A DNA stretch of 64,000 bases, taken from the NCBI RefSeq assembly GCF_004208415.1, contig NZ_CP035758.1:7750001-7814000 (forward strand), given 5' to 3'. Positions 6,531-15,452 of this stretch are shown here, in pieces. Each line of letters opens with the position of its first letter. Position 1 is the stretch's first letter. The translations under genes were made by a program, and so were the position numbers. The stretch is from Ktedonosporobacter rubrisoli (lineage in GTDB: Bacteria > Chloroflexota > Ktedonobacteria > Ktedonobacterales > Ktedonobacteraceae). The notes below the pieces were generated by a model that was not told the DNA's origin, ran no database searches, and was given only the letters and a program-made list of their open reading frames with translations.

Positions 6531-8573
6531 TCAGAGTTGTTTTTGTAATCTGAGAGCTTCGGCATTTTTGGGATCACGTTGTAGCGTTTCGTGTACCATA
6601 TGCCTGGCCTCTACCTTCTTATTCATCTTGAGATAGCATGTGGCCATTGCACTATAAATCTCGGGCGCGTGCGGACCAGCCTTGCGCGCCTCTTCTAGTG
6701 CGCTTAAAGCCATCTTCCATTCGCGCGCTTTCATATGAGCGCGCCCTAGCTCATACCAGCCTTCCCATAGAGCCGGATCGCGCTGAGTCGCCTGTCGTAG
6801 GGTGCTGATTGCGGACGAGGTTTGTTTTGTATCGATATAAAGGCGTCCGATCGCAATCAAGATAAGGGCATGATCCGGGTTTATACGCAAGCCGTCAAGG
6901 AAGTAGGCTTCAGCATCGCGATAGTTGCCCTGCTCCATGGCCAGTAACCCAAGCTGGTAATAGATAGCCGAATCCTGGGGAGCCAGCGATTGGGCCTGCT
7001 TGAAGGCATTTGTGGCTTGCGCGTAAAGCGAGAGATCGCGATAGCACATCCCAAGCTGAAAGTAGGCATCGAGGGCGTCTGCTTTATAACGTGTGGCTTC
7101 CTCAAATCTCTCGGCAGCAAATTTTAGATTTTCGCTAAAGAGTCGTTTGTCGGTTTCTTTTGTTGATTGACCATATTGGCGATACGCGCGGCCAAGATTA
7201 TAGAGTACATCATAGTATGGGCCGCGCTGCTGGAGAACCAACTTGAATTGGTTCACAGCCTCCACATAATTTTTATTGGCTAGATTTTGTAATCCCAACC
7301 TGTAGGCTGCGCTACCATCATTGACAGTCGCAGGAGCCGAGACGGGGCGGGCCTGGATGGGCTGCACCGGGCGGGCCTGGATGGGCTGGGCAGGACGAGC
7401 CTGAATTGATTGTACCGGGCGAGCCTGAATGGGACGAGGCCGAATGGGCTGCACCGGTCGGGCCTGGATCGAAGAACGCGCGGGCGGCACGCGCACCTGG
7501 GGCGGAGCCACGGCTACGCCTTGAACCAGCGGCTGCCCATCGCGCTGACAGAACTTGGCACCGGGACGATTCTGCAGGCCGCACTTGGGACAGACCAGGC
7601 CAACGCCGGGCCGATTGGCAACGAGGATGGTGGCCGCCGGCGAAAGCGCGGGAATCTGGATGGTTGTTGGCGCTACGCTGTTGGGCAGGCAGTGCTGCAA
7701 GGCTACCCGCATGGCCTCCGCGCTTTGAAAGCGTTGCTCAGGCGCTTGCTGCATGGCCTTGATAATCACCTGCTCTACCGGGCAAAGATTTTTATTGCCC
7801 GCCTTAACCGTATGCAGGCGCGGATTCTTGGCAAGAATGCTTCCCGGAGCTGGTGTCTGGATCGGATCAGGCTCATAGTTTGTCAGCAGATGATACATCG
7901 TCGCCCCTAACGAATAAATGTCGGAGCGCGCATCTGTCTGTACCAATTTACCAGGATTCTGCGCTGTGCGCCTCTGACCGGGAGAGGTTATCGATCCCAG
8001 GTGTTCGGGCGAGGCATAGGAGATCGTGCCAAGGTTCTCTGTATTCGTACGTTTGTTTGGATCGAAGCGGCGAGCGATACCAAAGTCAATCAACTGGACT
8101 TCATTATCCGGCGTAATCATGATATTACCTGGCTTGAGATCGCGCAGGATAATCGGTGGATTGCGCGAATGGATATAGCTCAGCGCCTCACAGACCTGGA
8201 TCATCCACTTGACAGTCTGCTCTTCGGGAAGAGGTCCATTGCTGTTTTCGAGGATCTTCTCAAGGCTGCGCCCGGGCACAAACTCCATGGCGAAGTAGTA
8301 ATTTCCGCGGTCCTGGAAGGGCAACATTAAGGCTGCGATGCGCGGATGCTTGAGTCCACGCAGAAGAGCGATCTCTTTGTTGAAGCGTTCAATGGCAGCC
8401 TTGCGATCTTCCTCACTGGTATTTGGGCTGATAAGCAGTTCTTTGACGGCATAGTAATAAGGAGGGGTTGTTCCTACCTGCTCTACCTTGTAGACAGTTC
8501 CCATCCCACCTTCGCCAAGAATCTGCACTATTTTGAATTTTCCGTCAAGAATAGTTCCTATTGGGAGAGCCAT
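6531..8573 (-). CDS. Ser/Thr protein kinase with zinc ribbon, Pro-rich linker and TPR domain
   Basis: 680 aa. The kinase domain spans about residues 10-300: glycine loop LGEGGMGTVY (19-28), ATP-anchoring Lys in AVKELL (44), catalytic loop LRDLKPGNIMI, the DFG motif in LIDFGIARRF, and the GTISYASPEHL activation/P+1 region. Next come a zinc ribbon (CPKCGLQNRPGAKFCQRDG), a linker of repeated IQARPVQP-like units and about 260 residues of tetratricopeptide repeats (for example YYQLGLLAMEQGNYRDAEAYF). No transmembrane helix or PASTA domain is visible, so it is a cytoplasmic Hanks-type kinase, unlike PknB. Flanking PP2C genes on both sides provide the opposing activity; the TPRs probably select partners. 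Confidence 0.95.
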   Translation of the reverse strand: MALPIGTILDGKFKIVQILGEGGMGTVYKVEQVGTTPPYYYAVKELLISPNTSEEDRKAAIERFNKEIALLRGLKHPRIAALMLPFQDRGNYYFAMEFVPGRSLEKILENSNGPLPEEQTVKWMIQVCEALSYIHSRNPPIILRDLKPGNIMITPDNEVQLIDFGIARRFDPNKRTNTENLGTISYASPEHLGSITSPGQRRTAQNPGKLVQTDARSDIYSLGATMYHLLTNYEPDPIQTPAPGSILAKNPRLHTVKAGNKNLCPVEQVIIKAMQQAPEQRFQSAEAMRVALQHCLPNSVAPTTIQIPALSPAATILVANRPGVGLVCPKCGLQNRPGAKFCQRDGQPLVQGVAVAPPQVRVPPARSSIQARPVQPIRPRPIQARPVQSIQARPAQPIQARPVQPIQARPVSAPATVNDGSAAYRLGLQNLANKNYVEAVNQFKLVLQQRGPYYDVLYNLGRAYRQYGQSTKETDKRLFSENLKFAAERFEEATRYKADALDAYFQLGMCYRDLSLYAQATNAFKQAQSLAPQDSAIYYQLGLLAMEQGNYRDAEAYFLDGLRINPDHALILIAIGRLYIDTKQTSSAISTLRQATQRDPALWEGWYELGRAHMKAREWKMALSALEEARKAGPHAPEIYSAMATCYLKMNKKVEARHMVHETLQRDPKNAEALRLQKQL

Positions 8574-8606
8574 ACTGCTGTTTTCTCCGATACGCTCATG
8601 CCAGAT

Positions 8607-9479
8607 TTAGTGAGCACTGACATGGACCACTATTGCGCTAATGTTATCTTCCCCACCGCTCTCGTTGGCCATGTCAATCAAGCGATCACAGATTTTCTGC
8701 GGGCTTGTCTGCTCACTAAGTGCGCGCAGCAAATCATGATGCCGCACCATCTCCCACAGCCCATCTGAGCACAGCAGGAAGGTATCGCCTGGCAGCAGCG
8801 TCTCTTGAAAGATGTCAACCTCGACTAGCTTATGCCTTGCTCCCAGAGAGCGATAGATATAGTTGCGCTGTGGATGGGTATAGATGTCATCAGGTGCAAT
8901 CTGCTTTTGCTCTACAAGTCTGGCCACCAACGAGTGATCCCTCGTCACAGGGGCTAGTTTATTGTTCCGTAACAAATACGTTCGACTGTCTCCAACGTTG
9001 GCGATATAGGCCTGGTCGTTTTGGATTAAGACTGCAGTGACGGTGCTGCCCAAGCCGCGGGCAGAGGAGTCGCGCTTACCATAGCGTAATATAGCTTCGT
9101 TTGCCTGCTGAATAGCCGCGGTAAGCTGCGCTTCCGCCGCAGTAGTGAGCGTGGTCTCGGATAGTTTACGCGTCTTTTGCCTGGCCGATGCGTCTGAGGG
9201 TGTCGCTTTGCCTGTCTTATCGACGGTAATCGGGCTCAGTTTGATCGTGGGCTGCTCAGAGAATGGTTTAAAGAAATTATCAAGACCTTTACTAATAGTT
9301 TCAATCGCTAACCTGCTAGCAACCTCGCCCGCCTCATATCCTCCCATGCCGTCAGCCACAACAAACAAGCCGCGATCTCCTTCTTCCGACGATTCAATAC
9401 GCTTGTAGACACTATCCTCGTTTTGCTCTCGTTGTCTCCCGATGTCGGTTTTATCGGCGGCAGTGAGTCTGAGATGCAT
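8607..9479 (-). CDS. PP2C-family Ser/Thr phosphatase (Stp-like)
   Basis: 290 aa, close to a single PP2C domain with a charged insertion at about 95-130. Motifs in order: TDIGRQREQNEDSV (11-24), VADGMGGYEAGEVAS, GLGSTVTAVL, NVGDSRTYLL, CSDGLWEMV and GGEDNISAIVV, which together supply the metal-binding aspartates. It is the first gene of the signalling cassette, transcribed from the promoter at 9529-9557, and ends 33 bp before the kinase. It is a likely dephosphorylating partner of that kinase. It lacks the zinc ribbons of its paralogue at 4620-6518, so the two phosphatases may differ in targeting. Confidence 0.93.
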   Translation of the reverse strand: MHLRLTAADKTDIGRQREQNEDSVYKRIESSEEGDRGLFVVADGMGGYEAGEVASRLAIETISKGLDNFFKPFSEQPTIKLSPITVDKTGKATPSDASARQKTRKLSETTLTTAAEAQLTAAIQQANEAILRYGKRDSSARGLGSTVTAVLIQNDQAYIANVGDSRTYLLRNNKLAPVTRDHSLVARLVEQKQIAPDDIYTHPQRNYIYRSLGARHKLVEVDIFQETLLPGDTFLLCSDGLWEMVRHHDLLRALSEQTSPQKICDRLIDMANESGGEDNISAIVVHVSAH

Positions 9480-9528
9480 ATTTTTTTACCTCACAGGACC
9501 AGGAATCTCCGGTGTATATTATACGCTC

Positions 9529-9557
9529 ACTATAGCATATAGTAGTATTCATGACAA
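9529..9557 (-). promoter_or_regulatory. Promoter of the kinase/phosphatase cassette
   Basis: On the minus strand TTGTCA (9552-9557), a 17-bp spacer and TATAGT (9529-9534), about 50 bp before the PP2C start codon at 9479. It is the only good sigma-70 match upstream of the five-gene unit. Confidence 0.7.
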
Positions 9558-9968
9558 TTGAAGCTTCCTTATTATCAAGGCTATTTAACAGTCGTATTTG
9601 ATCTCACTGCGAGCGCCAGGGGGAAGATAGCGCTTCCAGCCAGCAGAGCTTCTCCCGCTTTGACATCAGGTTTCTCGGCAGTCGCTTTGGCCCAAATTAG
9701 GCAAGGGCAGCGCCCGCGATAAACCTGGTTCCCGGCCCACAGAGACGCCTCCTCACCACGCATTGAGCGTTTATGAAGCAAATCCTCTCATAATCTGTAT
9801 TAGACGACGTTTGCGTAACCTTTTCTTATTATACATAAACTTATAAGTATAATAGCTTATATGTTGTAGATAACCATGGCAACGCGGCTCACACAGTCAC
9901 CGTACAACATATACGGAAGCGCTCACAGAAGGTTGTAAAAACCTGAAGAATCCTGTCTCAACTAGCGC
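9558..9968. other. Intergenic region downstream of der, content uncertain
   Basis: About 410 bp between der and the signalling promoter. It includes an AT-rich stretch (9825-9875) with TATAAT-like hexamers on both strands and a GC-rich stretch (9590-9770) with inverted repeats such as GGAAG-ATAGCG-CTTCC. A 66-codon minus-strand frame (9581-9781) has no ribosome site or recognisable product. A small structured RNA is possible, but no known class was recognised. Confidence 0.3.
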
Positions 9969-11381
9969 CTACCTTGCCATCTCTTTCGTGCGCGGTCTGA
10001 ATTGCAGACGGATCGCTGTTCCTTTAAAGCTAAAGGCCTCGCGCAGGCGATTCTCCAGATAGCGTTCATAGGAGAAATGCACGGCCTGCGGATCGTTGAC
10101 GAAAAAGACAAAGGTTGGCGGATTTACGCGTGCCTGGGTCGCATAAAAAATCTTCAGAGGTTTAGTACGGATCACCGTTGGGTTGTGGCGGCGAATGGCA
10201 TCCTGCACGACTTCGTTGAGGCGTGAAGTTGCGATACGCACGAAGCGTATGTCTGCGATCTTGAGAGCATTCTCAAGGATTGACTTGACATGGTAGCCGC
10301 TTTTGGCCGAGGCGAAGATGACCGGCGCATAGGGAATGAATTTCAGGCCCTCGGCGATGACCTCGCGATAGCTTTCGGCGCTCTCGATTTCATCTTCGGG
10401 GCGCGCATAAATTCCCTCACGCTCCTCGCGACGCTGCTGCTGCGCGATATCCCATTTATTCACAACGACGACGACGCCCTTGGTGTGCTCATGGATCTCG
10501 CCGGCAATGTGGGTATCCTGGGCGGCCAGGCCTTCGCTGGCATCGACGAGGAGCAAGGCTACGTCACAGCGCTCGATGGCGCGCGTGGAGCGTAGGACGC
10601 TGTATTTCTCGATGCCGACTGCAATGCGGCCGCGGCGGCGGATGCCCGCAGTATCGATCAGCCTGATCTTGCGACCTTCGAACTCCAGATCCATGTCAAT
10701 GGAATCGCGCGTTGTCCCCGGTACGTCGCTCACGATAGAGCGCTGCTGGCCGAGAATGGCGTTGAGGAGAGAGGACTTGCCAACGTTAGGACGCCCAATA
10801 ATGGCGATACGCACAACGTCTTCTTCCTCCTCCTCTTCCTCTTCTTCCTCCGGCGGCAGCGCATTGACAATCTCGTCAAGCAGATCGCCTGTCCCTGAAC
10901 CTTGAATTGAAGAGATAACGATGGGCTCACCCAATCCCAGGCTATAGAACTCAACCGCGTCTAGACGACGGGCTGCGTTATCAGCTTTGTTAGCCGCCAG
11001 GATAACTGGTTTCTTGGTGCGACGCAAGAGCGTGGCCACATCTTCATCGGCAGAGGTAATCCCCGAGCGGGCATCGACCATGAAGACAATGACGTCGGCC
11101 TCCTCGATAGCGAGTTGCGCCTGCGCCATTACATGGTCCATGAGGTCCCCAGGCTGGCCCGTCAGACCAACCTGCCCTACAGGAGTACCCGTGCCCAATT
11201 CGAGGCCACCTGTATCGATGAGCGTAAAATCGCGCCCGTTCCAGTCAGTGTCACCGTAGAGGCGATCACGTGTCGTGCCTGGTAAATCTTCTACAATCGC
11301 AAGGCGTTCGCCGATCATCCGATTAAAAAATGTGGATTTGCCAACATTTGGCCGGCCCACAATGGCAACAAGTGGCTTCAT
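9969..11381 (-). CDS. der: Ribosome-assembly GTPase Der (EngA)
   Basis: 470 aa. Der is an essential tandem GTPase that matures the 50S subunit. It has two G domains with intact P-loops (GRPNVGKSTFF at 8-18, GRPNVGKSSLL near 200), G3 motifs DTGG and DTAG, G4 motifs NKAD and NKWD, then a KH-like C-terminal domain (RHNPTVIRTKPLKIFYATQ). The linker between the G domains is an unbroken run of about ten glutamates, encoded by a GAG/GAA tract near 10810-10850. The final RPRTKEMAR tail is short and basic. It is a single gene, with about 180 bp separating it from prs upstream. Confidence 0.95.
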   Translation of the reverse strand: MKPLVAIVGRPNVGKSTFFNRMIGERLAIVEDLPGTTRDRLYGDTDWNGRDFTLIDTGGLELGTGTPVGQVGLTGQPGDLMDHVMAQAQLAIEEADVIVFMVDARSGITSADEDVATLLRRTKKPVILAANKADNAARRLDAVEFYSLGLGEPIVISSIQGSGTGDLLDEIVNALPPEEEEEEEEEEDVVRIAIIGRPNVGKSSLLNAILGQQRSIVSDVPGTTRDSIDMDLEFEGRKIRLIDTAGIRRRGRIAVGIEKYSVLRSTRAIERCDVALLLVDASEGLAAQDTHIAGEIHEHTKGVVVVVNKWDIAQQQRREEREGIYARPEDEIESAESYREVIAEGLKFIPYAPVIFASAKSGYHVKSILENALKIADIRFVRIATSRLNEVVQDAIRRHNPTVIRTKPLKIFYATQARVNPPTFVFFVNDPQAVHFSYERYLENRLREAFSFKGTAIRLQFRPRTKEMAR

Positions 11382-11561
11382 ATGTGCCCCACCACCCTTT
11401 CCTGGCTTTGAATGTTTTTAGTTTTCTACACAATTGGTGGATATTATAACATAAAAGCTGTTGTGAGTGAGCAAAATACTCCCTTAAAATTTTTGGGTTG
11501 TTTGTGTATAGCTGGTTATCCATTCGCCGCGTAAAACCTCTGCATACGTGGATGGGGTGCT

Positions 11562-12500
11562 TCACTTGAATAATTCGGTGACTGAGCGGCCATCGTGTAT
11601 TCTGCTGATTGCGCCGGCAAGGGGCTCGGCTACCGAGAGGATGGTCATGTTGGCTAAACGCTTGTGCTCAGGACACGGTATGGTGTCAGTAACGACGATC
11701 TCTTTGATGGGGGCTTTGCCCAGGCGTTCCATGGCAGGACCAGAGAAGACGCCATGGGTGGCACAGCAATAAATATCGCGCGCGCCTTGTTCGTGGACCA
11801 CGCGGACGGCCTGAGTGAGCGAGCCGGCGGTGTCGATCTCGTCATCTACGATAAGGGCGTGCCGTCCCTCAACGGAGCCGATGATGCCCATGGCCTCGGT
11901 GACGCCGTTGTTGCCAAGGCGCCGCTTTTCGACGATGGCCAGTGGCGCGTTGAGGCGATCAGCCAGCTTGCGGGCCTTTTTAGCAAAGCCTTCGTCGGCC
12001 GAGACGACTGTGAAGGCGTCGAGTTCTTTCTCCACAAAATACCGCGCCTGAATGATCTGCGCGGTTAGTTCATCGACCGGAATATTAAAGAAGCCCTGGA
12101 TCTGGCCGGCGTGCATGTCCATCGTTAAGACCCTGTTGGCGCCGGCGACTGTAATACAGTCGGCAATCAAACGGGCAGTTATGGGTACCCGTGGCTGATC
12201 CTTTTTATCGGTGCGCCCATAAGCATAATAGGGAATGACAGCCGTAATACGAGCCGCGGAGGCGCGTTTGAGGGCGTCAATCATGATAAGCAGTTCCATG
12301 ATCGAGCGATTGACGGGAGAACTGAAAGGCTGGATCACGAAGACATCCTGGCCGCGCACATTCTCATTGATCTTGACAAAAATATTTTCGTTGCTAAATT
12401 GAAATACGTCGGCATCACCCAGCGGAATGTGTAAGTGCCGACAAATGGCCACGGCGAGCGGCCGGTTGGCATTTCCGGTAAATACTCGTAAGTCGTCCAA
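11562..12500 (-). CDS. prs: Ribose-phosphate pyrophosphokinase (PRPP synthetase)
   Basis: 312 aa. It makes phosphoribosyl pyrophosphate from ribose 5-phosphate and ATP for nucleotide, His and Trp synthesis. Motifs: the N-terminal FTGNANRPLA, the flexible-loop region YYAYGRTDKKDQPR, the metal-binding MDMHAGQIQGFF near 124-136, and the PRPP-binding loop IVDDEIDTAGS (about 215-225). Length and motif order fit class I bacterial enzymes. The start is a TTG six bases after AGGAGG. It stands alone between der and the YggT gene; a possible -10 (TATACT) lies about 30 bp upstream of the start. Confidence 0.95.
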   Translation of the reverse strand: MDDLRVFTGNANRPLAVAICRHLHIPLGDADVFQFSNENIFVKINENVRGQDVFVIQPFSSPVNRSIMELLIMIDALKRASAARITAVIPYYAYGRTDKKDQPRVPITARLIADCITVAGANRVLTMDMHAGQIQGFFNIPVDELTAQIIQARYFVEKELDAFTVVSADEGFAKKARKLADRLNAPLAIVEKRRLGNNGVTEAMGIIGSVEGRHALIVDDEIDTAGSLTQAVRVVHEQGARDIYCCATHGVFSGPAMERLGKAPIKEIVVTDTIPCPEHKRLANMTILSVAEPLAGAISRIHDGRSVTELFK

Positions 12501-12810
12501 ATTGCACCTCCTGCTTCACACAAGTATATCACAAAACGCTAACAAGCATATAACATATGTGAATCTATCTATGTATGCCGCTGATAGCGCTCTACCTTTG
12601 CCAGCTCTACAAGCCGTGAGCCGCAGATTCCCCCCAAGTTTTTGGGCATGGCGAAGCCCCGGCCGCACGCAAGAAGTGAGTAATTATCCATATGTGGGAA
12701 TGTATGCAAACGTCATAACAAAAACGCAAGCGACCCGATAAATACTCACGCATCAGGTTGCTTGCGTTACCCTCTACTACAATGCTCGCTTTAGATAATT
12801 CCGGGTATGG
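12501..12810. other. Intergenic region between prs and YggT gene
   Basis: About 310 bp. The prs ribosome site and a probable -10 occupy the first 60 bp, and the YggT terminator (12717-12768) occupies the end. The part between them (about 12560-12710) shows no gene or clear signal. Confidence 0.4.
12717..12768 (-). terminator. Rho-independent terminator of the YggT gene
   Basis: Long stem: 17-bp arms at 12723-12739 and 12752-12768 (outer nine pairs AACGCAAGC perfect, two mismatches that can pair as G-U further in) with a 12-nt loop, followed on the minus strand by TTTTTGTT. It lies 40 bp past the YggT stop codon. Confidence 0.85.
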
Positions 12811-13326
12811 CTAACTTGCGGCTTCCTCGGGACTTGAGATGATGATGCGCAAGAAACGCCGAATTGCCCAGAAGATAAGATAGTAAATGATCATAGCGAT
12901 GAGCGTTGACCATTCAAAGGCCTGGTTTGGATGAAGCGACGGCGAGTGCACAATCGTGCTGAACGGGAATAAGACGACGGATGTCAGCGAATAGAGAAAA
13001 CCCGCGAACATGTTCGTTGGATCTGCGCCGATCAACTTCAAAACGAAACGAATAGCTAAAGTTACTTCCAGCACCACTACAAACCACTGGAGGAAATCAT
13101 TGAGTTTACCAATGGCGTATCGGACCGTACGAGCCTCTTCCTGGTGCAATTCTTCGCTATCCACGCTAGAAATGCCTTCTGGCGTGGGCTGCGGAACAGG
13201 CGGGGGCGGTGGAGCTGGTCTTGGCTGTAAATCCTCCATACGCTCCGCGCGAGGTATAGCTTCGGTGGGCTGTACGCTCGTAGGCTCGTCTGGATAGGGA
13301 TTGTTGCGCATCCTGCTTTCCTCCAT
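12811..13326 (-). CDS. YggT-family membrane protein
   Basis: 171 aa. The first 70 residues are hydrophilic and Pro-rich (RPAPPPPPVPQPTPEG). The remainder is membrane-spanning with a YggT-like pattern: LNDFLQWFVVVLEVTLAIRF, then KLIGADPTNMFAGFLYSLTS, and a last helix STLIAMIIYYLIFWAIRR. YggT proteins are small integral membrane proteins of unclear role, linked in various bacteria to osmotic protection or division. An alternative start lies six codons in (MRNNPYPD); the ribosome site does not clearly decide. It is a single gene with its own terminator. Confidence 0.75.
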   Translation of the reverse strand: MEESRMRNNPYPDEPTSVQPTEAIPRAERMEDLQPRPAPPPPPVPQPTPEGISSVDSEELHQEEARTVRYAIGKLNDFLQWFVVVLEVTLAIRFVLKLIGADPTNMFAGFLYSLTSVVLFPFSTIVHSPSLHPNQAFEWSTLIAMIIYYLIFWAIRRFLRIIISSPEEAAS

Positions 13327-13629
13327 ACAACTCTTTATTAGCTTTGCTAAACACCTGATGGCAGTATCTTAATTGCAATACCCTAAGACGGATCGAAAGG
13401 GAGAATGAGCAACAGCTCTCGACTACTGGCCCCGCAGGGTCCACTCTAGCAGGGAAACCCAGATACGTCAACTGATTCTCTACTAGGGCAGCAATTACCA
13501 TTCCTGATCGGATTATAACATTATTTGCTCGTAAACTGCTACGGATATTGTGGAGTGATTCTTGGTTGCTTACTGGCTGTCCACCTGGCTGCGACTCCAG
13601 CTGACTTGTCTTTGCTCACAGGGGCGGCT

Positions 13630-15447
13630 TTACTGCTCGGGCCTGCTGCCGACGAAAGTTGTCGGTGCCGAGCAGGAACGCACCGAGTGCTTCACGAGCA
13701 GCACAACGCCCTCGGCTCTCCTTAGATAGCAGAATTGGCGCGAGCGCACCAGCTGGTTAAGCACATTGGCGGTGCTATCCTTATCCTCGGGAAAGACGGC
13801 ATTAAGGTCCACGATCACATAATCGACTGTGTTATTTATGTTTTTGTTGGAGGTCGAGAAGGTGATAGATGGAAATACTGTCACATAGAGCCGATCCGTC
13901 AGGTGAGGGTTGAGATTTGTTCCGGCCGAGACCGAGGCATCGGGCGGGATCATGGCCAGCAATTGTTGCATGTGGGCCTCGCGGCTCCCTGGCTTATGAT
14001 CGGGCCAGAAGCCGTCAAGGGCGGGTTTAACTATAAAGAAATTGAGCGCGCACATGGCGATGAGCCAGGCACAGAGATACCACTGCAGACGTTTCAGCGG
14101 TAAGGTCTGCGAGAAGGGAATCATGCATTCGCTAAAGCGTTCCCATTGATTGCTTCCGGTGTGGACCAGCGAGGAGATGCGCGGCTGTAGCAGGGCCACG
14201 GGTCGGGCCAGAGCCGGCTGTGCTATGCTGGCGGCTAGCGTTGTTTGTCCCCAGAGCAGAGCGCGCTGCATGAAAGCCGGCCAGGGACGCTCCAATAATC
14301 TGTTCCTCTGCGGCTCGGCGGCCTTCTCCTGGGTTTCGCTCAGCACGGCGAACGGCTCGCCGCGCCATTGGCACCACAAGCGGGCCAGGCGGCCGGCGCC
14401 TTCGATCGCTGCCAGCATCACAAAGGGAATGATTGGAGCATTATATTGATATGCTCCACTATAGAGTATAGGATCAGTGCTGAGCAGATTAACTGCAAAG
14501 CTTGGCAAGGTGGGCAAGAGCATTTCCGGAGCCAGTAAGGCCAGGAAGCCACTGCTGCGGAAGATGCCGGCCAGATAGTATAGGCGATCAAGCGTAATGA
14601 AGGTGGTAAAAAGCAGCCAGGGATGGAGCAGGATATTGATAATTGCGGCCCCCGGCGTACTCCCCAGGGCTTCATAGCGATACCAGAAGTTATTGTGTTG
14701 GCCGCCTGGATAGAAGTGCGGCATAATGACGATAAAGGCCAGCAAGCCCCAGCAGAAGCCGCCTACGAAGAGCAGCGTGCCCAGGCGCGGCATTTTATAC
14801 TTTAAGATAATGAGCAGGCCGAGCAGGCCAACGGCAAATGGTACATCCTCTTTGGTCGAGGCGGCCAGGATACAGGCCAGCAGGAACCAGCCGTAGCGCC
14901 GATAAGAGAAGGCGAGCATGGCATAGAGCAGCAAGGGAGTGGCGATGCTGACCGGGTGAAAGTCAAAGGCGTTGACACCCAGCAAGGCGGGCATGAGCAG
15001 ATATGTGCAGGCCATGGCAGCGGCCAGCAAGGGCCAGCGCGGAAGCTGCTTGCGCATGAGCAGGAAGATTGGCAAGGCTCCCGAGGCTAACGCTACCGAT
15101 TGAAAGATCAGCAGGATGCGCGGATCGGCGCCAAACACGTAGAGTAGCGAGAGTGGTAGCAGGATGGGCTCTATATGGAAGGCCAGGCGCGTTGGTGGGC
15201 CATACCAGTTATCGCCCTGATTGGTAAACTGAAATGGGCGCCCATGAATGGTGTTCCAGAGTACCTGGTCCATGTTGCCAAGGTCAAAGGCAGTGGCTTT
15301 GAACGTGTCGTAGCGCAAGACTGTTAACTGGCTCATTCTGGCGGCATAGCACAGCATAGCCAGAGCCAGGAGTCCCCAGGCGATCTGGGCTGGCGTTAAG
15401 CGTGAGAGATATGTAAAAGGGAAAAAGTTTAGCTTAAGTCGTCTCAT
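13630..15447 (-). CDS. DUF2079 multi-pass membrane protein
   Basis: 605 aa from the ATG at 15447, chosen because a GAGG site precedes it and because a longer version would run into the upstream gene, which ends at 15453. The N-terminal part carries the DUF2079 hallmark FDLGNMDQVLWNTIHGRPF. About ten or more hydrophobic helices follow (for example PLLAAAMACTYLLMPALLG and LGTLLFVGGFCWGLLAFIVI), then a soluble C-terminal region. The family is related to GT-C type integral membrane glycosyltransferases, but no substrate is known. It forms an apparent two-gene unit with the YdjM-like gene (5-bp gap). A 145-residue Gln/Arg-rich segment in the second half looks like a cytoplasmic insertion. Confidence 0.8.
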   Translation of the reverse strand: MRRLKLNFFPFTYLSRLTPAQIAWGLLALAMLCYAARMSQLTVLRYDTFKATAFDLGNMDQVLWNTIHGRPFQFTNQGDNWYGPPTRLAFHIEPILLPLSLLYVFGADPRILLIFQSVALASGALPIFLLMRKQLPRWPLLAAAMACTYLLMPALLGVNAFDFHPVSIATPLLLYAMLAFSYRRYGWFLLACILAASTKEDVPFAVGLLGLLIILKYKMPRLGTLLFVGGFCWGLLAFIVIMPHFYPGGQHNNFWYRYEALGSTPGAAIINILLHPWLLFTTFITLDRLYYLAGIFRSSGFLALLAPEMLLPTLPSFAVNLLSTDPILYSGAYQYNAPIIPFVMLAAIEGAGRLARLWCQWRGEPFAVLSETQEKAAEPQRNRLLERPWPAFMQRALLWGQTTLAASIAQPALARPVALLQPRISSLVHTGSNQWERFSECMIPFSQTLPLKRLQWYLCAWLIAMCALNFFIVKPALDGFWPDHKPGSREAHMQQLLAMIPPDASVSAGTNLNPHLTDRLYVTVFPSITFSTSNKNINNTVDYVIVDLNAVFPEDKDSTANVLNQLVRSRQFCYLRRAEGVVLLVKHSVRSCSAPTTFVGSRPEQ

Positions 15448-15452
15448 GAACC

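Noticed and set aside
9581..9781. Minus-strand open frame of 66 codons
   Set aside because: No ribosome site, no recognisable motif; base composition fits non-coding DNA.
13525..13629. Possible small plus-strand gene near the end of the DUF2079 gene
   Set aside because: The frame overlaps the DUF2079 coding end and lacks a ribosome site.
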